A DNA stretch of 64,000 nt from Palsa-739 sp035532535 (GTDB taxonomy: Bacteria; Actinomycetota; Thermoleophilia; Gaiellales; Gaiellaceae): positions 1-64,000 of the forward strand of contig DATKQT010000035.1 in the NCBI GenBank assembly GCA_035532535.1. Direction: 5' to 3'. This document shows, piece by piece, positions 8,566 to 15,666 of the stretch (position 1 is its first letter; each line of letters starts with the position of its first letter). The translations under genes and the position numbers were made by a program. A model generated the notes under the pieces. It did no database searches and was not told the DNA's origin. It was given only the letters and a program-made list of their open reading frames with translations.

Positions 8566-9422
8566 CGCCCAGCACCGCCAGAGGCGAGCTCGCTGACCGC
8601 CCGTGTCCGCGCGAGGAGCGTCGTTCCGACCCCGGCAACGAGAAGCCCGGCGACGATCGGAGCGCCGGCGAGCGGAACCGAGGTCCAGTGCTCGCGCAGG
8701 AAGAGCGGCTCCATCAGAATCGGGAGGAACGTCTGCACCGCGGTCGTCAACGGCACGACGACCGTGGCCGGCCGCCGTTGAAAGGCGGTCATGCCGGTCA
8801 GGGTCGCGGCGATGCCCATGCCCAATCCGACAGCCGCCCAGGTGACCGCGCCGACGAAGTAGCGCGAGCCGATGTCATCGCTCATCAGCTTCGTCGCGAC
8901 GTTCGTCGCTGCGAAGCCGGTACCCGATGCGACCATGACGAGGAGAGCCGAGTCGAAACGGGTCCCCCTGACCGCGAATGGCACGAGCGCCGGGATCGAG
9001 AGGGCCGCCACCACGACGGCGACAGCCAGGATGCCGCGGTGGGACTCGGTATGCGCGGGCGCGCCGGCCGCAACGAACGCGACGCCGGCGACGATCGAGA
9101 CGACGCCGATCCATTCGTGGATGCCAACCCGCTCGCCGAGCTTCCGCGATCCGATCCAGAGCAGGAGGAGCAGCCCGACCGCGAGCGCAGGCTGAACGAC
9201 GATAAACGGCGCCGTCGCAAGTGCGAGAACCTGCGGCCCGATGCCGACGATCCCGAGGATCCAGCCGATCAACCAACGCGGCCGGCGAAGCAGGCGGACG
9301 AGAAGGGAGAAGCGGAGGCTCAGCGACTTCGGCGTCGCCCGCGCCTCCAGCGCCTGCAGGGCCAGCCCGACGTTGAACAATGCCGAGGCGAAGAGTGCAC
9401 TCGCCAGACCGAGCAGTAACAC
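8562..9422 (-). CDS. DMT-superfamily (EamA-like) transporter
   Basis: A 286-residue membrane protein with nine or ten predicted helices and an internally repeated layout, as in the drug/metabolite transporter superfamily (EamA or NIPA-like). No substrate can be read from sequence. Translation starts at GTG 9422; TACGGT ends 6 bases upstream, so the mRNA is probably leaderless. Its stop overlaps the start of the deacetylase gene, which suggests a role in the same envelope process. Confidence 0.75.
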   Translation of the reverse strand: MLLLGLASALFASALFNVGLALQALEARATPKSLSLRFSLLVRLLRRPRWLIGWILGIVGIGPQVLALATAPFIVVQPALAVGLLLLLWIGSRKLGERVGIHEWIGVVSIVAGVAFVAAGAPAHTESHRGILAVAVVVAALSIPALVPFAVRGTRFDSALLVMVASGTGFAATNVATKLMSDDIGSRYFVGAVTWAAVGLGMGIAATLTGMTAFQRRPATVVVPLTTAVQTFLPILMEPLFLREHWTSVPLAGAPIVAGLLVAGVGTTLLARTRAVSELASGGAGR

Positions 9423-9428
9423 GGCGGC

Positions 9429-9434
9429 ACCGTA
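9429..9434 (-). promoter_or_regulatory. -10 hexamer TACGGT for the DMT transporter operon
   Basis: On the minus strand TACGGT is followed by 6 bases (GCCGCC) and then GTG 9422, the spacing expected of a leaderless transcript. Confidence 0.5.
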
Positions 9435-9567
9435 GCCCCGGGGGCGTGCGAGATGCCGCCGTCATGTGCTCTGGGACGCCTGCTGAACCTCGCTCTGCGC
9501 GCAGCGTCGATCTCGACGATGTGCGTTGCTGCAGCAGGATCCGGGGGAGCGAAGGCAGCCCCGACTG

Positions 9568-10326
9568 CTACATGGGCGCGGACCTGAGACCGGCGGCAGC
9601 GAGGGCGGTGCCCGCGAGCATGAAGGTGGCGACAACCGCGAGTTGGGCGGCGCCGACGAATGAGGGAGCGTGCGCGGTCACCGAACCGAACCACACTGCG
9701 GCGGCCACCGTCATCACGAGCATCGTTGCGCTGACGACGAGCGCGAGGTAGGAGTGCGCGCGCATCGGCGGAAGGCGCCGCGCAGCGACGACGGCAGCGT
9801 GCGTCCACGCGAAGAGTGAGAAGAGAGCGAACGCGATGAACACCAAGACTGCAATGACGTTGTGGCCGAGCGCGAGCGCGGCGAGCGCGGCGGCGGCGAC
9901 AATGGTCGCGGCCGACGCAATGAGGACCGGCCGGCGCACGGCTCCCCGACCGTCGCTGCGTACATCACGGAGGAAGGCGGGCAGTGCAAGCGCCACACCG
10001 GCGAGAACGGCGGCGCTGCCGACCGCCGCCGCGACCTGGACGGCGTCGAACGCGGCTGTGGGGATGCCGCGGTCGCCGCCGGGTACGACGACCTGCCAGT
10101 GCTCGGAGGTCTTCTGAAACGCCATCCCGCCGATGACGAACAGCGACCAGGCCCAGAGCACGCGCAGCGGTGGCGGCCCGGAGCCGCGGAGTCGTTCACC
10201 GAAACCGGCACGCAGAACGTTCGCGCGCACGCGCCAGTTGAGCGGCTCCGCCTCGAGCAGCGCGAGGAACTCCTCGCCGTATCGCGCACGCCACCGCCGC
10301 GGGTATGCACGCAGCAGGATCCTCAC
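9568..10326 (-). CDS. PadR-associated membrane protein
   Basis: A 252-residue protein. It begins MRILLRAYPRRWRARYGEEF, an N-terminus I recognise from actinobacterial membrane proteins encoded next to PadR regulators, and continues with about six hydrophobic segments. Its role is unknown. The start ATG overlaps the TGA of the PadR gene by 4 bases, so the two are co-transcribed and the membrane protein is the likely target of PadR control. The 145 bases after its stop, before the DMT gene, hold no gene that I can support. Confidence 0.7.
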   Translation of the reverse strand: MRILLRAYPRRWRARYGEEFLALLEAEPLNWRVRANVLRAGFGERLRGSGPPPLRVLWAWSLFVIGGMAFQKTSEHWQVVVPGGDRGIPTAAFDAVQVAAAVGSAAVLAGVALALPAFLRDVRSDGRGAVRRPVLIASAATIVAAAALAALALGHNVIAVLVFIAFALFSLFAWTHAAVVAARRLPPMRAHSYLALVVSATMLVMTVAAAVWFGSVTAHAPSFVGAAQLAVVATFMLAGTALAAAGLRSAPM

Positions 10327-10613
10327 GTCGACGCCGCAAGCCGCGTCGTGCCGACCTTGACGACCCGGTGAAGCGCGCGGAGCGAGTCGGCGAGCTCGGC
10401 CGTTCCCGCCGCGGTCAGGCGGTAGGGCCGTCGGCGCTCATCGGCGTCGAGCGGCTCGATCAGGCCGCCTTGCTCGAGCCGCGTAATCGCCCCGTACAGG
10501 GTGCCGGGGCCGAGGCGGACACCGGCGAACTGGTCAATGTCGAGGAGAAGCGCGTGACCGTGCTTCGGCCCGGAGGAGAGGCTTGTGAGAATGAGCAGTC
10601 CGGGATCGTTCAT
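10323..10613 (-). CDS. PadR-family transcriptional regulator
   Basis: A 96-residue winged-helix regulator. HGHALLLDID with GPGTLYGAITRLEQGGLIE is the PadR recognition-helix and wing signature, and the following RRPYRLTAAG strand is typical. It lacks the long C-terminal dimerisation helix of subfamily 1, so it belongs to the short subfamily 2. Translation starts at ATG 10613 behind GGAG. The gene lies just behind a perfect 19-base palindrome that overlaps its -10 box, so it probably represses itself and the membrane protein gene that follows. Confidence 0.9.
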   Translation of the reverse strand: MNDPGLLILTSLSSGPKHGHALLLDIDQFAGVRLGPGTLYGAITRLEQGGLIEPLDADERRRPYRLTAAGTAELADSLRALHRVVKVGTTRLAAST

Positions 10614-10625
10614 CACGCTCCACAA

Positions 10626-10644
10626 TACTACGTGACACGTAGTA
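10626..10644 (-). promoter_or_regulatory. PadR operator: perfect 9+1+9 palindrome over the -10 box
   Basis: TACTACGTG-A-CACGTAGTA is a perfect inverted repeat. On the minus strand the sequence TAGTAT (10630-10625), a good -10 hexamer, sits inside its proximal arm, followed by GGAG and ATG 10613. Binding of a dimeric winged-helix repressor here would block RNA polymerase. Assignment to the adjacent PadR gene is inference from position. Confidence 0.8.
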
Positions 10645-10735
10645 CTGCAACCTCCATGATCCGACCACAGGAGCGAGGCCTGGCCATGGCTCCACGGCAG
10701 GACCCCCTCCCGCGTACGAAGCCGGTTCGGGAGCG

Positions 10736-11896
10736 CTATCCGCGGTATGCCGCGGCCTCGTCGCGCACGAGTCGCACGAGGTTGCCGAGCGCGATGTTGA
10801 CGTCGAGGATGTGCAGGCCGAGTGACGGGTCGCTCAGCTCTGCCAGGAGCGGCCGCTGGTCGGGGCTTCCCGGCGTGTGCCTGACCTGCAGCCATGTCGC
10901 TGTGCCCGACGTTTCGCAGACAGCTGTGTATTCACCTGGGAACGACACCCACGGTGTGCTCACCTGCGGCGCGGCGCCTGCACCGACGAACTGCAGGAAG
11001 AGTGACGGAACGTACGGGTCGAGTTGGGCCTGTCCGCCGGCTGGGGCGGCTGGGTTCACGCAGGCGATCGCGACGTTCGGCGACAACGTGTGCGGTGCAA
11101 GCAGGCTGACGCCGGCGTCCGACGTCGTACGACCGAATTGGCTGTTCTTCGGTGGTTTGCTCGCGAACGTCGAGTAGGCGATGACGCATCGGGTCTGCGT
11201 GCTCGAGCTGCACAGCGGAAGGTGCTTGAAGTCGCCACCGACGGTGCGACCCTTCGCGACGGTGACGTTGCCGCCGAGCAAGAGCGCGGAGACGACGTGG
11301 CGGCGAAGCGCCGGGTCGTTGTCGACCTGATCCCTGAGCATCTTGATCAAGATCGACGCTCCCTGCGAGTGTCCGATGAAGACGATCCCCCGGCCGTGGT
11401 TGTAATGCGCGAGGTAGGTACGGAACGCCGAGAGCACGCTGTCGTATGCGATCAATGCATCCGCCAGCGTTATGCGGCCAGGACGATTCAGCGCGCTCAG
11501 GGTGATCTGGCGGTAGACCGGCGCGTAGACACGGCAGACCTGGGAGAACCGCGAGGCCTGCGCGATCGCAACCTCCGCCTGCCGGACCCCGAGCGCGAGG
11601 TCGGAGTTGATTGCCGACTCGTCACTGACCGTGGGATACACGTAGAAACAGTCGACTTTCGGATCGCGCGTGACGGCGGCAGGTTCCACCTGGATCGAGC
11701 CGTTGCGCGCGATCGCGGTGGATGCCAGGCCCGCGGTACAGGGATCGTCCGCCATCCCGGGCCGGCAGAGCCAGGTGGTCCCGTATCGGTCGAGCGGCGG
11801 GCCGGAGGGCTTGGAACTCGTCGTCGTCGTCGTGCGTGTCGCCCCGCCGCACCCGCTAAGGACAGTGGCGGAGGCAAGTCCGGCGAGCATGAGCAC
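10736..11896 (-). CDS. DUF3089 lipase-like lipoprotein
   Basis: A 386-residue alpha/beta-hydrolase of the DUF3089 family. A lipoprotein signal ends in VLSGC near residues 12-16, followed by a Thr/Ser-rich linker. The nucleophile elbow is GHSQG, in the context GIVFIGHSQGASILIKML, and YVYPTV upstream is typical of the family. It is probably attached to the outer face of the membrane and hydrolyses an ester. I chose GTG 11896; ATG 11890 is the next option and both give a signal peptide lacking basic residues. The gene starts 7 bases after the permease gene. Confidence 0.8.
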   Translation of the reverse strand: MLMLAGLASATVLSGCGGATRTTTTTSSKPSGPPLDRYGTTWLCRPGMADDPCTAGLASTAIARNGSIQVEPAAVTRDPKVDCFYVYPTVSDESAINSDLALGVRQAEVAIAQASRFSQVCRVYAPVYRQITLSALNRPGRITLADALIAYDSVLSAFRTYLAHYNHGRGIVFIGHSQGASILIKMLRDQVDNDPALRRHVVSALLLGGNVTVAKGRTVGGDFKHLPLCSSSTQTRCVIAYSTFASKPPKNSQFGRTTSDAGVSLLAPHTLSPNVAIACVNPAAPAGGQAQLDPYVPSLFLQFVGAGAAPQVSTPWVSFPGEYTAVCETSGTATWLQVRHTPGSPDQRPLLAELSDPSLGLHILDVNIALGNLVRLVRDEAAAYRG

Positions 11897-11903
11897 CGCG
11901 TTT

Positions 11904-12740
11904 CTAGACGTCGCGTCTCCAGAGCAGAACCGCGGCCGCGGCGATCGTCGCGGCGGTGTACCCGGTGAAGAGCGCCAGGCCAGTCCACGGCCCGAGGGTG
12001 TGGTCGGGAGCGCCGAACTGCATGATCGCCTGCCCGGCATTGCTGGGGAGATATGGCGAGATCGCGTCGTCCCAACTAGAGGGGAGCAACGTCAGCACCG
12101 GCGGGATCACGAACAGGATCGCCGCGAACGCCGCGATACCGCCGGCCGTATTTCGAACGATCGCGCCGACCCCGAGGCCGAAGAGTCCGGCGAGAGTGAG
12201 ATACAGCGCCCCGCCGACGACTACGCGGGCGACGCCGGGGTCGGAGAACGAGAGCGAAATGTCGCGACCGAACAACGTGTGGCCGGCAAGGATCGACTGC
12301 GCGGAGAAGAAGGCGATTAGCGCCGCAGGAATGCTGACGATCAGCGTGAGCATGCCGTACACGCCGACTTTCGCCCACAGGACCGGCAGCCGTTTCGGGA
12401 CGGCGGTGAACGTCGCGCGGATCATCCCGGTCGAGTACTCGCCTGTGATCATGAGAACGCCGAGCACCCCGATCGCCAACTGCGCCACGCCGACGCCGAT
12501 CAGGGTCGGCTCCAAGGGGTTGAAGGCCAGCTTGTCCTGGAGGCTCATCGTCGACCAGCGAACTGCGTTGATCACCGCAGGGATGATCGCGAAGACGATG
12601 GTCGCTCCGATGCCGACGACGAAGGTGTACACCGTCGAGCGAAGCGAGCGGAACTTCGTCCACTCGGACAGCACCACACGCGCCTGGGTGACGTGACCCA
12701 CGAAGGCCGGCGGACACGCTGGGATTGCGGCGGCGTTCAT
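11904..12740 (-). CDS. ABC-2 type transport permease
   Basis: A 278-residue membrane protein with six helices. The pattern EWTKFRSLRSTVYTF near the N-terminus and a GEYSTGMIRATF motif is characteristic of ABC-2 permeases from actinomycete drug- or lipid-export systems. No ATP-binding partner gene lies beside it, so the ATPase must be encoded elsewhere or the gene is an orphan. The start at ATG 12740 gives the usual short N-terminus before the EWTK motif. The 147 bases upstream hold no gene that I can recognise. Confidence 0.8.
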   Translation of the reverse strand: MNAAAIPACPPAFVGHVTQARVVLSEWTKFRSLRSTVYTFVVGIGATIVFAIIPAVINAVRWSTMSLQDKLAFNPLEPTLIGVGVAQLAIGVLGVLMITGEYSTGMIRATFTAVPKRLPVLWAKVGVYGMLTLIVSIPAALIAFFSAQSILAGHTLFGRDISLSFSDPGVARVVVGGALYLTLAGLFGLGVGAIVRNTAGGIAAFAAILFVIPPVLTLLPSSWDDAISPYLPSNAGQAIMQFGAPDHTLGPWTGLALFTGYTAATIAAAAVLLWRRDV

Positions 12741-12887
12741 GCGCAGTGACACTTGAAGGTAGCGACAACGGGTCATCGGCCGCCTCAAGCAGGCGCGAGC
12801 TCGTGCCTTCATGTCGTCACCGGACCTCTTGACGAACTCACAGTCTGGACTCACCCCGCTCTCACGTCTGGCAGCGAGCCTTCTGGC

Positions 12888-13091
12888 ATGACGACGACAC
12901 ACACCCAGCCCCACATCGAGCGCCTTCTTCTGCAGATCCGCGGCCGCGTCCGCGAAATGGAGCGCCTACGCGCGCACGGTGTGCGTGGCCCCGCACTCTC
13001 CGAGCGTGAGCAGGAGCTCGCGCGGGTTCGCGGCGAGCTCGCCCAAGCCGTGTCTCACCGCAACCCCCGAGTCGCCTCGAAGGCGGCGTAG
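12888..13091 (+). CDS. small hydrophilic, probably helical protein
   Basis: A 67-residue open frame starting at ATG 12888. It is rich in Arg and Glu with regularly spaced Leu residues, consistent with a short helical or coiled-coil protein. It has no signal peptide or membrane segment and I do not recognise a family. Codon use matches the neighbours, which supports it being real, but no ribosome-binding site is clear. Confidence 0.4.
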   Translation: MTTTHTQPHIERLLLQIRGRVREMERLRAHGVRGPALSEREQELARVRGELAQAVSHRNPRVASKAA

Positions 13092-13205
13092 AAGCACATC
13101 AGCGGACGGATGCGACTGCGCGCGATCCCGGACTCACCCGATTCACAGCGAATCCGTAGCGAATCCTCAGGAGCCGATTCGAAGGTTTGTTCGTTGCTCC
13201 TACGA

Positions 13206-14003
13206 ATGGCTGCCGATCCATACAACTGGGATGCCCGCGTCGACGCCTGGGAAGAGGTGGCGGCAACCGACACGTTTACCGCACTTCGCGATCGAGTCGT
13301 GCGCGAAGCCGCGCCGCGCCGCGGCGATCGCGTGCTCGACCTCGGCGCCGGCACGGGCCTCGTTACGTTGGCCCTCGCGCCGCTGGCCAACGTTACCGCG
13401 CTCGACATCTCGCGTCATATGCTCGAACGCCTCGACGCACGCATGGCGGCAGACGGCGTGGCTAACGTCGACCTCGTGGCCGGAGACATGCGCTCACTCC
13501 CGTTCGACGACGAAACCTTCGACGTCGTCGTGTCGAATTACGCCTTCCACCACCTTGACGATCCTGGGAAGGAGCTCTCGCTCTCGGAGGCACGGCGGGT
13601 CCTCGTGCCCGGCGGCAGGCTGGTCATCTGCGACATGATGTTCGCGCTTTCGCTCCGGCCGCGAGATCGGCGGCTGATCCTGCGCAAGGTGCGTGCGATC
13701 GCGGCGCGCGGGCCCGCCGGCCTCCTGCGCATCCTCCGCAATGCGGGACGTGTGGCAACCAGACGCTGGGAGCGGCCGGCGACGCCCGAGACGTGGGAGA
13801 AGCTACTCACCGACCGTCACTTCGCCGACATCCGCATCGAGCTGCTGCAGGAGGAAGCAGGCCTCGCAACAGCCTCACGACCAGTCGTGTCGGAACGGCG
13901 AAACGACTCCTTGAAAAGGACCGTGACAAGTCCCGGCGCGCGGCGGCAGAGCGCGAGAGATCGCGACCGTCGGCCGCCGGATACCGCCTCGCAGACGGCC
14001 TGA
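13206..14003 (+). CDS. SAM-dependent class I methyltransferase
   Basis: A 265-residue methyltransferase of the UbiE/type 11 group. Motif I VLDLGAGTG lies at residues 43-51, an acidic strand-2 end in ALDISRHML follows, and a GDMRSLPFDDETFDVV motif and SNYAFHHL match the family. The C-terminal 40 residues are Arg-rich and look disordered. ATG 13206 starts the conserved MAADPYNWDARVDAWE region. The substrate is unknown. An in-frame ATG at 13110 would add 32 residues of low-complexity sequence. Confidence 0.85.
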   Translation: MAADPYNWDARVDAWEEVAATDTFTALRDRVVREAAPRRGDRVLDLGAGTGLVTLALAPLANVTALDISRHMLERLDARMAADGVANVDLVAGDMRSLPFDDETFDVVVSNYAFHHLDDPGKELSLSEARRVLVPGGRLVICDMMFALSLRPRDRRLILRKVRAIAARGPAGLLRILRNAGRVATRRWERPATPETWEKLLTDRHFADIRIELLQEEAGLATASRPVVSERRNDSLKRTVTSPGARRQSARDRDRRPPDTASQTA

Positions 14004-14387
14004 CCTTCGGGAGGCAACGGCTTCGTTTGCGGGCCGCCCGCCTTATGCCACCCGGTTGCCGAGCGCTGGCTCGGGTCGCCGGATACGAGCCGCCATCGTC
14101 ATGTCAAACCCACCCGGAGCGACCGAGGCGTACTTCAGCGCCGCCGGCCGACCCAAGTTCCCGGTGTGGCTCATTGGGGCCGAGCACCTCCCTCCGTACA
14201 CGAGTGAGCAACCCCAACTCAGGGTCGTCGAGCGGGCCACGCTCGCCTTCCTCGGCCACTACTCCTCGACCGCCCCCTCGCGGCGTTCCCCGTGGCTGCG
14301 CGGCTGCCGGGCGTCACACGAATCGTCTCGCGGCCCTAGCGATCTCACAGGTTTCTCCCAGCCGAGCGTGTCAGCCTCCGTGACAAC
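14004..14387 (+). other. 384-base interval without an intact gene
   Basis: This interval lies between the methyltransferase and the phosphodiester-glycosidase gene. Its middle (14113-14262) encodes a hydrolase-like remnant, listed separately. The rest carries no frame with convincing protein features, and I see no clear RNA gene or terminator. Confidence 0.5.
14113..14262 (+). pseudogene. C-terminal remnant of an alpha/beta-hydrolase
   Basis: One frame here encodes about 50 residues, including FPVWLIGAEHLPPYT and LRVVERATLAFLGHY. These resemble the C-terminal part of chlorophyllase/dienelactone-hydrolase-like enzymes, where a GxxH histidine and an AFLDxYL helix close the fold. No upstream nucleophile elbow or start codon belongs to it, so I read it as a decayed gene. 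It could be a chance frame; a translated search with these residues would decide. Confidence 0.4.
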
Positions 14388-15620
14388 ATGCAAAATGAGC
14401 GGGAGGGCGGCAGGCCCACGCGCGGTCTCGTCCTCGACGAAGAGAGCGTCTCCAAACGCCCTCGCCGTGAGCGGACGAGAACGTCGATCCCTCGCCGCCG
14501 CCGGCGCAGATGGCCTTGGGTGCTCGCCGCGTTGCTGATCCTGCTCTCGCCGGCGTTCTACTCATACAGCGCGACGATGCTGCAGCCGTCGAGCCTTCCA
14601 CTCGGCGTCCGCAGCGTCGAGTGGCTCCGGACCCACCACATGAACTGGCTCGTCGACGAAGCGGAGAGCGTCTACTACGGACTGAAAGCGCCGAAGAAGG
14701 GCGGCCCACAGCTGAAAGCGCTGCCTCCCGTGGGGCTCGCCGCCCCCCGCCTCCACCGTACGACCGGCCGCGCTCCCTGGCCACCGCGGATCAAGCCCGT
14801 CTTCCCGCATCCGCTGCGCGGCGAAGGCGTGTGGAGGCCTACCGGTCCGCCGATCGACGGCGGTCCGCCGGTCCTCGTGACGACGTTCCGGACCGAGCTC
14901 GACTATCCCCGCATCGTCGCCTACGTCGCCTGGTTCGACCGGACCCGGACAGCGCTCGCCTGGTATCCGGGCCGATACGAGCCGCCGAGCGCGCCCGTAC
15001 GTGGTCCGTTCTCCATCCCCTACGACCAGCGCTGGCGACTCCTCGCAACCTTCAACGGCGGATTCACGTACATCGACGGCCACAACGGATCCTCCGTCAA
15101 CGGCCACACGAACGAGCCGCTCGCGGACGGCCTCGCCACGCTCGTTGGCTACCGAAACGGACGCGTCGACATCCTGCGCTGGAACGGCGGCCCGAACGCA
15201 CCCGCGAGCTACGCGTGGGCACGCCAGAGCCTGCCGCCCATCGTCTGGAACGGTAGACTGAATCCGGCGCTGAACAACAGCTCGGAGTGGGGTTTCACGC
15301 TCGGGAACGCCGTCCGCGTATGGAGGACCGGCGTCGGCATCGATCGACGAGGGAACCTCATCTACGCGGCTGCAAACGACCAGACCGTGACCACCCTCGC
15401 CCGCATCCTGCAGCGCGCAGGAGCAGTGCGCGCAATGCAGTTCGACATCAACCCGGAATGGCCGACGCTCATCACGTACGCCCATCACCACGGGCTCGCG
15501 CCGACCGAGGTCGTGCCCAATCCGATGCAGCCGCCGACGCGCTACCTCGTTCCGGACGACAGAGACTTCGTCGCCGTCTACCGGCGGCTACCCGGTCCGA
15601 TTAACGTCCCGTTCAAATGA
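14388..15620 (+). CDS. membrane-anchored phosphodiester glycosidase (NAGPA)-like protein
   Basis: A 410-residue protein with an Arg-rich cytoplasmic N-terminus and one hydrophobic segment near 42-62, so it is anchored with the bulk outside. The C-terminal half has FNGGFTYIDGHNG, ADGLATLVGYRNG and the GVGIDRRGNLIY and MQFDINPEW segments of the phosphodiester glycosidase family (PF09992). That family includes human uncovering enzyme and bacterial exopolysaccharide proteins. It would cleave GlcNAc- or sugar-phosphodiester links. The next gene, 46 bases downstream, is the second GT-C-like protein, so they probably form a transcription unit. Confidence 0.75.
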   Translation: MQNEREGGRPTRGLVLDEESVSKRPRRERTRTSIPRRRRRRWPWVLAALLILLSPAFYSYSATMLQPSSLPLGVRSVEWLRTHHMNWLVDEAESVYYGLKAPKKGGPQLKALPPVGLAAPRLHRTTGRAPWPPRIKPVFPHPLRGEGVWRPTGPPIDGGPPVLVTTFRTELDYPRIVAYVAWFDRTRTALAWYPGRYEPPSAPVRGPFSIPYDQRWRLLATFNGGFTYIDGHNGSSVNGHTNEPLADGLATLVGYRNGRVDILRWNGGPNAPASYAWARQSLPPIVWNGRLNPALNNSSEWGFTLGNAVRVWRTGVGIDRRGNLIYAAANDQTVTTLARILQRAGAVRAMQFDINPEWPTLITYAHHHGLAPTEVVPNPMQPPTRYLVPDDRDFVAVYRRLPGPINVPFK

Positions 15621-15666
15621 TGTTGCCACCGCGATCACCGCCGCACGAAAACTCGGCCGGGCGGAC

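Noticed and set aside
11805..11845. TCGTCGTCGTCG tandem repeat
   Set aside because: It encodes the Thr-rich linker after the lipobox of the DUF3089 protein and is an ordinary codon run, not a satellite.
12829..12887. TTGACG as a -35 box for the small protein at 12888
   Set aside because: No acceptable -10 hexamer lies 16-18 bases downstream.
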